NCBI GenBank assembly: GCA_002869225.1
Contig: PKTG01000097.1
Span: forward strand, 6,179 to 43,449
DNA length: 37,271 bases
From: Candidatus Muiribacterium halophilum
GTDB lineage: Bacteria > Muiribacteriota > Muiribacteriia > Muiribacteriales > Muiribacteriaceae
Direction: 5' to 3'
Part shown: in pieces, positions 26,283-35,719 of the stretch
Layout: each line of letters starts with the position of its first letter
How positions within the stretch are numbered: position 1 is the stretch's first letter
The notes under the pieces: model-generated
What the model saw: the letters and a program-made list of their open reading frames with translations, nothing else
Database searches by the model: none
What the model was told of the DNA's origin: nothing
Translations under genes and position numbers: made by a program

Positions 26283-28415
26283 ATGATGAAAAAATTTTTA
26301 TATATATTACCAATAATAATTGTAATTTTAACTCTTGGTTTTAATGCCAAATTTGATAAGATGTTTGAGTCATTCGATGAATTTCTCGCAGACTATCCTA
26401 TGTATTTAGATGTTACAAAAAGAGATAAAGTTGAAAACTTCAAATCAGATTTTCAGTTAGTTCTTCTTGAACTTGATGAAAAATCCTATGATACTATCTC
26501 TGAGCAATATAGCAAATACGATAGTCTTTCTGCTCAAAAAAGAAGTGCTTTTGCAAAAGTAGTTAAATACATTTCTGAACAAGGTGTTAAGGCTATTGCT
26601 TTTGACTTTACATATGAGACTTTATCAGATCCTGAAGCGGATAAAGAGTTTATTGGTTCATTAAAAGCAGCACAGGAAAAAGGTGTTAAGATAATACTTG
26701 GTTCCAAGATGATGTTTGATGAGATCTCAAGTAAACCTGAGTTTGATACTCCTGCGATTAAAGGATTTGAATATGGTCTTATAAACAATGCACCTAATAA
26801 GAACAATATTATTAGAAAACCATTTCTATTTGTTAAATATAAAGATGAGATGCGCTATACGTTAGCTCTTAAGTTATACATGGAAATCAATAATATAAAA
26901 GAAGTCAAGTATGATGAACGTTATCTTTATCTTAATGATGATAAGAAGCTTCCTATTCAATATGCAAAAGGACAGGGGCTTGAGCTTGCTTATTATAATA
27001 TCTATTACACGATGAGATTTGGAGATTCTCATATATTTCCAATCAGTGCGATAATAGATGATAAACAAAGAAAAGAATACACAGAGGATAATTACTTTAT
27101 CTCTTATGATCTAAACAACAATGAAAGATCAGTATTTAAGGATGCGGTTGTATTTATAGGTACTTCAAGTCCGGATGATCAGGACTTTGTAACCTATTCA
27201 CTTTCGCAGTTTGAACAGGGAACAGCAATAGTACCTGGAGTTCATATTCATATGTCTTCTTTCTTCTCTATGTTATTTGGTCTTGACTATGATCAGATGA
27301 GAGAAAACACATTGTTCTATCTTACTGTTATTATTACTTTAATATTTTCGATATTATTTATTTTTATTGGTCCTTTAAAAGGGCTTTTGGCAATGATGTT
27401 TGGTGTATTTTTTACTAATGCGATATCCTGGCTTCTTTTTGTTGAAAAAGGATATCTTTTCTTACCTAGAAAACCAATCGTTGGTATAATAATAGGTTTT
27501 CTTATAATCGAATCATATAAGTTCTTCTTTGAATCCAGAGAGAAAAAGAAAATAAAGGGTGCTTTCTCTATGTATATCTCGCCAGCTCTTGTGCAGAACA
27601 TAGTTAAAAACCCAGATCAATTAAAACTTGGTGGAGAAGAAAAAGAACTTACGATACTTTTCTCAGACATAGCTAATTTTACTACCTTATCAGAAGCAAT
27701 TGGGGCGGTAAAACTAGTTTCTTTGCTTAATGAATATCTGACAGCTATGACTGACATAATAATGGAAGAAAGCGGAACGCTTGACAAATATATCGGTGAT
27801 GCTGTAATGGCATTCTGGGGTGCTCCAGTTGATGATGAAAAACACAGTGAGAAAGCATGTAGAGCAGCTATCAGAATGATTGAGACCCTTGAAAAACTGA
27901 AACAGGATTGGAAAGAGAGAGATTATCCTGAATTTGGTATAAGAATCGGTCTTAATACCGGAAATGCTATTGTCGGTAATATGGGTGCTAAAAAGCGTTT
28001 CAACTATACTGTTATGGGTGATACAGTGAATCTTGCTTCAAGACTTGAAGGTCTTAATAAAGCATATGGTTCAACTATAATGGTTAGTGAATCAACCTAC
28101 CTACAAAACAAGGATAAGTTTAAATTCAGAGAACTTGATCTTGTTAAGGTTAAAGGTAAGACCCAAGGTGTTAGAGTCTTCCAACTTCTTCATTTTGAGC
28201 CTGATGAAAACTATGAGAAGGGTGTTGCTATCTTTACAGAAGCTCTTGAGATATATAGAGCTGGTAATTTTGCAGCTGCACTTTCAAAGTTTAAGGCTGT
28301 TTATGAGTTCATCCCAGGGGATACTGTGACTGATACGTTTGTTAAGAGATGCGAACTTCTTTCACAGGAACCACCAGAAGAATGGGATGGAATCTGGACT
28401 ATGAAAACAAAATAA
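26283..28415 (+). CDS. CHASE2-domain adenylate/guanylate cyclase
   Basis: A 710-residue membrane sensor cyclase. After an N-terminal helix comes an extracytoplasmic CHASE2 sensor (about 35-335; FQLVLLELDEKSYDTIS, GVKAIAFDFTYE, VFIGTSSPDDQD), three membrane helices (about 343-413), then a class III cyclase domain (455-640). Metal-binding Asp residues are D462 (FSDIANFT) and D506, the substrate Lys is K502 (GTLDKYIGDAVMAFWGAP), and MGDTVNLASRLE (578-589) carries the transition-state region. The C-terminal 60 residues hold one TPR-like unit (FTEALEIYRAGNFAAALSKF). It probably makes cAMP in response to an unknown external signal; the purine specificity is not certain from sequence. Same strand as recJ, 18 bases away. 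Confidence 0.92.
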   Translation: MMKKFLYILPIIIVILTLGFNAKFDKMFESFDEFLADYPMYLDVTKRDKVENFKSDFQLVLLELDEKSYDTISEQYSKYDSLSAQKRSAFAKVVKYISEQGVKAIAFDFTYETLSDPEADKEFIGSLKAAQEKGVKIILGSKMMFDEISSKPEFDTPAIKGFEYGLINNAPNKNNIIRKPFLFVKYKDEMRYTLALKLYMEINNIKEVKYDERYLYLNDDKKLPIQYAKGQGLELAYYNIYYTMRFGDSHIFPISAIIDDKQRKEYTEDNYFISYDLNNNERSVFKDAVVFIGTSSPDDQDFVTYSLSQFEQGTAIVPGVHIHMSSFFSMLFGLDYDQMRENTLFYLTVIITLIFSILFIFIGPLKGLLAMMFGVFFTNAISWLLFVEKGYLFLPRKPIVGIIIGFLIIESYKFFFESREKKKIKGAFSMYISPALVQNIVKNPDQLKLGGEEKELTILFSDIANFTTLSEAIGAVKLVSLLNEYLTAMTDIIMEESGTLDKYIGDAVMAFWGAPVDDEKHSEKACRAAIRMIETLEKLKQDWKERDYPEFGIRIGLNTGNAIVGNMGAKKRFNYTVMGDTVNLASRLEGLNKAYGSTIMVSESTYLQNKDKFKFRELDLVKVKGKTQGVRVFQLLHFEPDENYEKGVAIFTEALEIYRAGNFAAALSKFKAVYEFIPGDTVTDTFVKRCELLSQEPPEEWDGIWTMKTK

Positions 28416-28433
28416 AAATAGACTGGAAGAAGT

Positions 28434-30434
28434 ATGAAGAAAATATGGAAGATAAAAGAGTATGATAATTCTATTATTGAAAAAATAACCTCTCATTTTA
28501 AAATATCTCCGATTATTGCAATAGTCCTTTATAATAGAGGTCTCAGAGATATTGATCAGATACAGAATTTTCTTTCCTACAATGAACACGAGTTTTATTC
28601 TCCATTTCTTTTTAAGGATGCTGAAATAGCTGTTGACCTTATAAAAGAGATTGTGGATAAAGGTGAAAAGATAGCTGTCTTTGGTGATTATGATGTTGAT
28701 GGAATAACAAGTGTTGCTATTTTTCATGAGTTTTTTACTGATCAGCTTAAATACGACAATGTAGAGTATATACTTCCTGAAAGGGAGATCGGATACGGCC
28801 TTAACTCAGCCTTTATAGACCGAATAGTAGATAAAGGTGTATCTTTGCTTATAACTGTTGATTGTGGTATTTGTAATGTGGACGAGATAAGAAGAGCAAG
28901 AGAAAAAGGTATAAAAGTCATAATAACTGATCATCATGAGATACCTGATGATATCCCTGAAGCAGAAGCTGTAATAAATCCTAAACTTCCAGATCAATAT
29001 CCCATTAGTTATCTTGCAGGTGTAGGTGTTGCTTTTAAAGTAATACAGGCATGTCTTGAGAGACTTGAACTTGATAAGGATTTTGTTGATAAGATAATCG
29101 ATCTTGTCGCACTTGGTACTATAGCTGATATTGTACCGGTACTGGATGAGAATAGACTCATAACAAAACTCGGTCTTGATAAGATGAAAAAACATAAAAG
29201 ACCTGGTATTGAAGCTATAATGAAATATGTATATGGAAATGATATAAACTCAAGGACAATAAGTTTTGGAATAGCACCTAGAATAAATGCAAGTGGTAGG
29301 ATAGGTAATCCCAAGGTCGCTCTTGATCTTCTGATCACAAAAGATAAACATGAAGCTCAGACACTTGCTAAAGAACTCAACGATCAGAATCGCAAGCGAC
29401 AGACTATTGAAATGGGTATAATGAAAAAAGCGGATCAACTTGTTAAAGAAGATCCACTTAATGAAAAAGTCATCATTCTCTCTTCGTATGATTGGAATAT
29501 AGGAGTGATTGGAGTTGTATCTTCAAAACTTAAAGATAATTATTTTCGACCAGCATTTCTTATAAGTATTGATAAGGAGTCAGGTATAGGAAAAGGTTCA
29601 GCAAGAAGTGTACAAGGATTTCATCTTGTAGAATCCCTTAATATGTGTTCGGATCTACTTATTGAATATGGTGGACATGAGTTTGCTGCAGGTTTTACGA
29701 TAAAAGAAGAGAATATACCGGCCTTTCATAAAAGACTTGTAGATATATTTGAGAATGAACAAGCGAAAGGAGATTCAGAGGGACCAACGATTGAAGTTGA
29801 TATGGAGGTAGAACCTCAGGATGTTAATATGCATCTATATGATGAACTTCGTCAGAAGTTATATCCATATGGAGAAAAGAATCCTTTCCCGCGTTTTGCA
29901 ATGAGAAATGTAAGTATCAAAAACCTTAATGTATTTTCAGGAAGACATCTTTCATTATGGCTTACAGATGGTTTTCATAATATAAAAGCAGTATGTTATA
30001 ATTTTTTAAAGGAATAACAGAAGAATCCGTTTGATAGAGGCGATAATATTGATGTTGTATTTACTTTAAAACTAACACATCTTAGAAATGAGAGTTTTAT
30101 TGAACTGCAACTAGCGGATATCTATGTTCCGGAAAAAGAGAAAAAAGAAAAAAAGAAAAAGAGCTTTAATACAAACAGACTTAGAGAAAGAGGAAACGAG
30201 TTTTTGTTTACAGGCTCATATGATAGAGCGATATCTTTTTACAGAAAGGCTTTAAAGGAAAACGATAGGGACTACAAACTTTTATTTAATATTGGTCTTG
30301 CTTATAGAAAAAAAGGTGATAAAGGAAAAGCTTTGTCTTATTTTAATAAAGCAAAAAAATATGTTGAAAGAAGTGATGAAGAGGTGTTTAATAAAATAAA
30401 TGCAAATCTGCAAAAATTAAGATCAGGAGAATAA
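28434..30434 (+). CDS. recJ: Single-strand-specific exonuclease RecJ fused to a TPR tail, with an in-frame TAA
   Basis: RecJ degrades single-stranded DNA 5' to 3' in recombination and repair. DHH domain: FGDYDVDGITS (DYDVDG at 85-90) and TDHHEIP (DHH at 166-168), both with full metal ligands; DHHA1: EYGGHEFAAGFTI; OB fold from about residue 500. The frame has one TAA at 30015-30017 (codon 528) in the middle of the OB fold, after NFLKE. The same frame continues with the rest of the fold (RGDNIDVVFTLKLTHLRN, IELQLADIYVP), a Lys/Glu linker, and about two TPR units (ERGNEFLFTGSYDRAISFYR, YKLLFNIGLAYRKKGDKGKA) to TAA at 30432-30434, 666 codons in all. Stopping at 527 would cut the OB fold in half. 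apt follows after three bases, as in other recJ-apt clusters. Confidence 0.85.
30015..30017 (+). other. In-frame TAA inside recJ
   Basis: TAA codon 528, preceded by AAG GAA and followed by CAG AAG. The OB-fold homology continues across it in the same frame. Confidence 0.9.
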
Positions 30435-30437
30435 AAA

Positions 30438-30950
30438 ATGAACTATGAAAAATTAATCAGAGATATACCGGATTTTCCAAAGAAAGGTATTGTATTTAAG
30501 GATATCACACCGGTATTAAAAGATCACAGTGCTTTTAAAAAGGTTGTTGAAGAGATGGCTGAGCCTTTCAAAGATTCAGGTATAGATTATGTAGTTGGTA
30601 TGGAATCAAGAGGATTTATTTTTGGTGTACCAGTGTCCCAGATACTTGGCGCGGGGTTTGTTCCTGTTAGAAAACCGGGTAAACTTCCAGCAAAGACAGC
30701 TTCGGAATCCTACGAACTTGAATATGGTAGTGACACTCTTGAGATTCATGAGGATGCTATTGAGGAAGGTAAAAAAGTGCTTATAGTTGATGACCTTCTT
30801 GCAACTGGTGGTACATGTGAAGCTACAATAAGATTGGTTGAAAAGATAGGTGGAAAAGTAGAAGGAACTTCTTTCTTTATTGAACTAGGTTTTATAAACG
30901 GAAGAGAAAAATTAAAAGGATACAAAGTAAACTCACTTATAAATTATTAA
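30438..30950 (+). CDS. apt: Adenine phosphoribosyltransferase
   Basis: Converts adenine and PRPP to [25 protein letters not shown] at the N-terminus is diagnostic; the PRPP loop is [17 protein letters not shown] (about 113-129), and [10 protein letters not shown] (about 55-64) is the family motif. 170 residues, normal length. AGGAG lies 8 bases upstream of the ATG. Only one base separates its stop from the amidase ATG. Confidence 0.97.
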   Translation: MNYEKLIRDIPDFPKKGIVFKDITPVLKDHSAFKKVVEEMAEPFKDSGIDYVVGMESRGFIFGVPVSQILGAGFVPVRKPGKLPAKTASESYELEYGSDTLEIHEDAIEEGKKVLIVDDLLATGGTCEATIRLVEKIGGKVEGTSFFIELGFINGREKLKGYKVNSLINY

Positions 30951-30951
30951 T

Positions 30952-32211
30952 ATGAAAAAGTACTTTTTGTTTTCTTTTTTGATTATTGGACTTATTATTT
31001 GCCAGGCTTCCGTTTCTGTGTTTAAAGCATGGGATTATTGGGATGGTCCTGGATTTTTAAGGTTCACACTTATGTTCTCTGATGAGACTAATTATGAGAT
31101 AATCAGGATGGAGGATAAAAGACTTTTTGTTGTTGATATTCATGGTGATTTCAAAAGAGAGACTGATGTAGTCAGTATAGATAAGGGAAATGTCGAATCA
31201 GTAAGGATCGGTTCATATAAACCCGGTATAACCAGATTAGTCATAAAGCTTAAATATATCAATGAAGTCAAGGTATATCAGGCAAATAAGAAAAAAAACG
31301 ATCAGGCTTTAATTTTTGTTGATGTAGATGATTACTATGTGGCCAAGATTGATAAGAATAAGCAAAAGAAACAAAAACCATTTACCGTAGTATTAGATCC
31401 AGGCCACGGTGGAATGGACCCGGGAGCGATTAACACGGAATTTGGATTCAATGAGAAGGATATAGCCCTTGATGTATCAAAAAAGGTGAAGTGGATCTTT
31501 GATAATATGAAACAGAACAATATAAAATTGATTCTGACTAGAGATACCGATGTATTTCTACCGCTAAGAAGTAGAGCGAAAATAGCACAGAATCTCGAAG
31601 CTGATATCTTTATGAGTGTACATGCTGATTCTTCTTATAGAGAATCAGCAGTAGGAGCTAGTTTTTACTATCATTCAGAGACTTCTTCTTCTGTTGAGGC
31701 AAACTGGGTCGCTTATAAGGAAAATAAGGATTATTTTATTGAAGAATCATCAGAAGTATCCGATGTATCGGTCATACTGAAAGACTTGAAAGGAGCAAGT
31801 AGTCAGAAGAATTCGTCTATCCTTGCAGGTATTGTAAAGGATGGATTTGTTGAAAATGAGATTGATATTCATGGTCGTGGAGTCTTCTGTGCTTCATTTA
31901 CAGTTCTTGAATCTTCCTATTGTCCTTCAGCTCTAATTGAGATCGGATTTGTCTCAAATCCAGAAGAGAGTAAAAGACTTACTGGAAATATTTACAGGTA
32001 TGACTTGGCAAAGTCTATTGCTTCTGCTATAATTAAGTACTATGAATTCTCTAAAGAAAAGACTTTTGAGAATAAGAATTTTCCGAGTGTTGAAGTGGAT
32101 GAGAAGCTCGTGAATAGTTGTGATGCTAAATTAAATTTTTATTGTGTCAATAAAGATTATCTAAAACCGGTACATAAACAAGGAGGAAACAAAAGTGAAA
32201 ATAATAATTAG
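30952..32211 (+). CDS. AMIN-domain N-acetylmuramoyl-L-alanine amidase
   Basis: Periplasmic cell-wall amidase of the AmiA/B/C (Amidase_3) family, which cuts the peptide from muramic acid and helps daughter cells separate. Signal peptide 1-19; AMIN-type beta domain about 22-130 (targeting to septal peptidoglycan); catalytic domain from 145. Zinc ligands H152 (LDPGHGGMDPGA), E168 (NEKDIALD), H224 (SVHADSS) and the catalytic glutamate E330 (ALIEIGFVSNPEE) are all present. 419 residues. The last 40 residues include CxxN/Cys-rich segments of unclear role. No ribosome site; probably coupled to apt. Its 3' end contains the AGGAGG ribosome site and GTG start of hpf. Confidence 0.93.
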   Translation: MKKYFLFSFLIIGLIICQASVSVFKAWDYWDGPGFLRFTLMFSDETNYEIIRMEDKRLFVVDIHGDFKRETDVVSIDKGNVESVRIGSYKPGITRLVIKLKYINEVKVYQANKKKNDQALIFVDVDDYYVAKIDKNKQKKQKPFTVVLDPGHGGMDPGAINTEFGFNEKDIALDVSKKVKWIFDNMKQNNIKLILTRDTDVFLPLRSRAKIAQNLEADIFMSVHADSSYRESAVGASFYYHSETSSSVEANWVAYKENKDYFIEESSEVSDVSVILKDLKGASSQKNSSILAGIVKDGFVENEIDIHGRGVFCASFTVLESSYCPSALIEIGFVSNPEESKRLTGNIYRYDLAKSIASAIIKYYEFSKEKTFENKNFPSVEVDEKLVNSCDAKLNFYCVNKDYLKPVHKQGGNKSENNN

Positions 32212-32761
32212 TGGACAGAATTTTCATCTTTCAGAAGATCTAAAAGCACATACCGAGAAGAAGCTTTCAAATCTGAAAAAATATTTCGAACAGATCATTG
32301 AGACTGATGTAGTATTCCATGTTTCAGACGCTAAAGAAAAAGATAAAAAACATTCTGTAGAAGTTACTATCTGGGCAAATGGAACTACTATTCATGCCGA
32401 AGATCATGCACAGGATCTTAAATCATCTGTTGATATGGTTGTTGATAAACTCGAAAGACAGGTGAAAAAATATAAAGAAAAACTTAAAAAGAAATCAAGA
32501 AAGAAAATGTCAGTAGCAAAAGAAAAAGCTATAATGCATTCAATAGTAGGACTTGAAGAAGAAGAAGAAGAAAATGATACAACCAAGATCGTTAGAGCAA
32601 GAAAATATGCTCTTAAACCTTTATTTGTAGAAGAAGCTGCATTGCAGTTACAGGAATTTGGAAGAGAATTTCTTGTATTCACAAATGCTGAGACTGAACA
32701 GGTTAATGTTGTATACAAAAGAAAAGATGGAACTTTCGGACTTATTGAACCGGAATTTTAA
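32195..32761 (+). CDS. hpf: Ribosome hibernation promoting factor, long form
   Basis: Binds the small subunit and, in its long form, joins two ribosomes into inactive 100S dimers. N-terminal domain (1-100): IIISGQNFHLSEDLKAHTEKKLSNLKKYF then AEDHAQDLKSSVDMVVDKLERQVKKYKEKLKKK. C-terminal dimerisation domain (about 130-188): IVRARKYALKPLFVEEAALQLQEFGREFLVFTNAET and VVYKRKDGTFGLIEPEF. The start is GTG at 32195 with AGGAGG eight bases upstream, inside the amidase gene. The hpf-ptsN order is the same as in many bacteria. Confidence 0.95.
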   Translation: MKIIISGQNFHLSEDLKAHTEKKLSNLKKYFEQIIETDVVFHVSDAKEKDKKHSVEVTIWANGTTIHAEDHAQDLKSSVDMVVDKLERQVKKYKEKLKKKSRKKMSVAKEKAIMHSIVGLEEEEEENDTTKIVRARKYALKPLFVEEAALQLQEFGREFLVFTNAETEQVNVVYKRKDGTFGLIEPEF

Positions 32762-32774
32762 AAAATAGAAAATT

Positions 32775-33221
32775 ATGGATATTGAAAATTTATTAAAAGT
32801 AGAAAACGTACTACTGGAACCTAAAAGCAATAACAAAGATGATATTATTAAAGAACTTTGTAATTTCGCATATACTCATGGTATTGTCGGAAATGAAGAA
32901 GAGTTCTTTACAGTAATTGACAACAGGGAAAAGCTTGGAAGTACAGGTATTGGAAAAAACATAGCGATACCTCATGGTCGGTGTGACTGTGTAAAAAATC
33001 TTGCACTAGTCTTTGCCAGACATAAAGAGGGAATTTAATTTGAATCTCTTGATGGAACACCGGCCAAGATCTTTTTCCTTCTAGCTGCACCACTTGATGT
33101 AGAATCAAAATATCTTCAGGTACTTGCGCATCTTTCAAGACTTTTAAGAGAGAAGGATTTTAGAGAAAGACTTTTAGATGCAAAAGACCCCCAAGAGATA
33201 TTGGATATATTAAATACATAA
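32775..33221 (+). CDS. PTS fructose/nitrogen-type IIA (PtsN-like) protein with an in-frame TAA
   Basis: A mannitol/fructose-type EIIA phosphocarrier domain. The phospho-accepting histidine is H67 in IAIPHGRCD. One TAA interrupts the frame at 33036-33038 (codon 88), exactly where homologues read G(I/V)(D/E/other)F(D/E)SLDG: here HKEGI, stop, FESLDGTPAKIFFLLAAP. The frame then continues cleanly (LDVESKYLQVLAHLSRLLRE, FRERLLDAKDPQEILDIL) to TAA at 33219-33221, total 148 codons, a normal EIIA length. No frameshift. The final A of that stop is the A of the secA ATG. Next to hpf, so PtsN-type regulation is the likeliest role if the protein is made in full. Confidence 0.85.
33036..33038 (+). other. 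In-frame TAA inside the PTS IIA gene
   Basis: TAA codon 88, between GGA ATT and TTT GAA. It replaces a single variable residue within the conserved GI-x-FESLDG segment, so the alignment on both sides is tight and a frameshift can be excluded. Confidence 0.92.
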
Positions 33222-35719
33222 TGAGAAATTTCCTAAAAAAACTTTTTAATAAGAATGAACGTGAACTTGCTCGTATTCAGAAGATTGTTGAAGAAATAAA
33301 CAATCTTGAGGATAATTTTAAAAAATTATCTGATGAAGAGATGCGTGCGATGACTGATAAGTTTCGCGAAAGATTGAACAATGGTGAGGAACTTGATAGT
33401 CTCCTTCCTGAAGCTTTTGCTCTTGTCAGAGAAGCTGCTGTAAGAGTTCTTGAACAGAGACATTTTGATGTGCAGCTTGTTGGTGGTATTGTCCTTCATG
33501 AAGGAAAGATAGCCGAGATGAAAACGGGTGAAGGTAAGACTCTAGTTTCAACTCTTTCTGCTTATCTTAATGCTTTAAAAGGTCATGTTCATATTGTTAC
33601 GGTCAACGATTACCTTGCTGAAAGAGACTCAAAATGGATGGGTGAGGTACATCGATTTCTTGGACTATCTGTAGGGCTTATAAAAAGTGGTATGATGCCA
33701 ACAGACAAAAAAGTGGCATATTCATGTGATATTACCTATGGTACCAACAATGAGTTTGGATTTGATTATCTTAGAGATAATATGGAAGTATCTAGGGATG
33801 ATTGTGTTCAGGGAAAACTTCAGTTTGCAATAATCGATGAAGTTGACTCTATACTTATTGATGAAGCAAGGACACCACTCATTCTTTCTGGTATGCCAAA
33901 AAAATCCTCACATCTTTATTATAAGTTTGATGGAATAACAAGACAGCTATCTAACGAGAAACATTTTACTGTTGATGAGAAACATAGAAATGTAACGCCT
34001 ACCGAAGAAGGAATAAAAAAAGTCGAATCACTTCTTAATATTGATAATCTATACAGTACTGAAAACTATGATTATTCACATTATCTTTCTCAGGCGTTAA
34101 AAGCCCATCATCTTTTTAGAAGAGATAAAGATTATGTTGTTAAGGATGATGAAGTTATAATTGTAGATGATTTTACAGGTAGGTTGATGTTTGGTAGAAG
34201 ATACAGTGAAGGTCTTCATCAGGCAATCGAGGCAAAGGAAAGAGTCAAAATAAAAGATGAGAGTCAGACTCTTGCGACTATTACACTTCAGAACTTTTTT
34301 CTTATGTATGAAAAACTATCAGGCATGACAGGTACTGCAAAAACAGAGGAGAGAGAATTTATTGATATATATAATATGGAGGTCATAGTATTACCGACTA
34401 ACAGGCCTCTTGCTAGAATAGACTCTCCTGATGTCATATATAAGACTAAGATGGAAAAGTACGAGATGATATGTGAAAGGATCATTGGTCTTCATAAGAC
34501 TGGTCAACCTGTTCTTGTTGGTACAATTTCTATTGAAGTATCCGAACTTATAGCTGATCTTTTAAAGAAAAAAGGAGTTGCCTGTAATGTACTAAATGCC
34601 AAATATCATGAACAGGAAGCTGCAATAATATCCGAAGCTGGAAAACATGGTGCTATAACTATAGCAACAAATATGGCTGGTAGAGGTACAGATATTGTTC
34701 TGGATGATGAAGCAAAAGAAGCTGGTGGACTTTTTGTACTCGGTACTGAAAGGCATGAATCGAGAAGAATTGATAATCAGCTAAGAGGAAGATCAGGTAG
34801 ACAGGGAGATCCAGGACATAGTGAATTTATTCTTTCTCTTGAAGATGATCTTTTGAGATTATTTGGTTCTGATAAGATAAGGATGCTTTATGAGAAGTTC
34901 AACGTTCCTCAGTATGAACCTATCGCACATCCACTTTTATCTCAGGCTCTTGAAAGAGCACAGAAAAGAGTTGAGACTCAGAACTATAAGATAAGAAAAC
35001 ATGTACTTGAATATGATAACGTAATTAATGATCAGAGATCTATCATATATAAACAGCGAAGAGAAGTTATTGAAAATGAGGATCTTTCCGATACCATCAG
35101 AGAATTTATTGAGGATGTAATACCTCTTTATGCATATACTTACGTCAACAACCAATATACCTCGGAAAATTGGGATATTGTAAAACTTCAGGAAGAGCTT
35201 GAAAGAAATCTTGGTATAGAAATATCCAAAGATATCATTCAAAAAGATTCTGCAGAAGAAGCTGCTCAGTCTATACTTGAAGAAGCTTTCAGATATTATA
35301 ATAAAAAGACCGAATTTTATGGTGAAGAATTTATGAGGAGACTTGAGAAGGTAGCACTACTTCGAAGTGTTGATGATGAATGGCGAGAATATCTGGTCTC
35401 TATTGATTCCTTGAGAGAAGGAATAGGTCTCCGTGCCTACGGTCAGAAAGATCCTCTTGTAGAATACAAGATCGAGACCCATGCGATGTTTGATGGACTT
35501 ATTGCCAGGATAAAAGAGGAAACTGTTAAATTCCTTTTTAAAGTAGAGATAGCTAGAGAAAGAGAAGTAGAAGTAGAAAAAGTAGAGGCTCATGAAAATA
35601 GGTCTGATGACTCTGGTTCTAAAAACGCTCCTGTTGTTAGAGAAGGTAAGAAAATCGGTAGAAACGAACCTTGTCCATGCGGGAGTGGGAAGAAGTATAA
35701 AAGATGTTGCGGAAGATAA
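33221..35719 (+). CDS. secA: Preprotein translocase ATPase SecA
   Basis: Motor of the Sec export pathway, 832 residues. Walker A MKTGEGKT (100-107), DEAD-type box DEVD (206-209), TYGTNNEFGFDYLRDN (about 172-187), FTGRLMFGRRYSEGLHQAIEAKE, ATITLQNFF, GTERHESRRIDNQLRGRSGRQGDPG (helicase motifs V-VI), and the C-terminal SEC-C zinc motif CPCGSGKKYKRCC binding SecB/ribosomes. Start overlaps the stop of the PTS IIA gene by one base; 3' end overlaps the TPR gene by 16 bases. Complete and apparently normal. Confidence 0.97.
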   Translation: MRNFLKKLFNKNERELARIQKIVEEINNLEDNFKKLSDEEMRAMTDKFRERLNNGEELDSLLPEAFALVREAAVRVLEQRHFDVQLVGGIVLHEGKIAEMKTGEGKTLVSTLSAYLNALKGHVHIVTVNDYLAERDSKWMGEVHRFLGLSVGLIKSGMMPTDKKVAYSCDITYGTNNEFGFDYLRDNMEVSRDDCVQGKLQFAIIDEVDSILIDEARTPLILSGMPKKSSHLYYKFDGITRQLSNEKHFTVDEKHRNVTPTEEGIKKVESLLNIDNLYSTENYDYSHYLSQALKAHHLFRRDKDYVVKDDEVIIVDDFTGRLMFGRRYSEGLHQAIEAKERVKIKDESQTLATITLQNFFLMYEKLSGMTGTAKTEEREFIDIYNMEVIVLPTNRPLARIDSPDVIYKTKMEKYEMICERIIGLHKTGQPVLVGTISIEVSELIADLLKKKGVACNVLNAKYHEQEAAIISEAGKHGAITIATNMAGRGTDIVLDDEAKEAGGLFVLGTERHESRRIDNQLRGRSGRQGDPGHSEFILSLEDDLLRLFGSDKIRMLYEKFNVPQYEPIAHPLLSQALERAQKRVETQNYKIRKHVLEYDNVINDQRSIIYKQRREVIENEDLSDTIREFIEDVIPLYAYTYVNNQYTSENWDIVKLQEELERNLGIEISKDIIQKDSAEEAAQSILEEAFRYYNKKTEFYGEEFMRRLEKVALLRSVDDEWREYLVSIDSLREGIGLRAYGQKDPLVEYKIETHAMFDGLIARIKEETVKFLFKVEIAREREVEVEKVEAHENRSDDSGSKNAPVVREGKKIGRNEPCPCGSGKKYKRCCGR

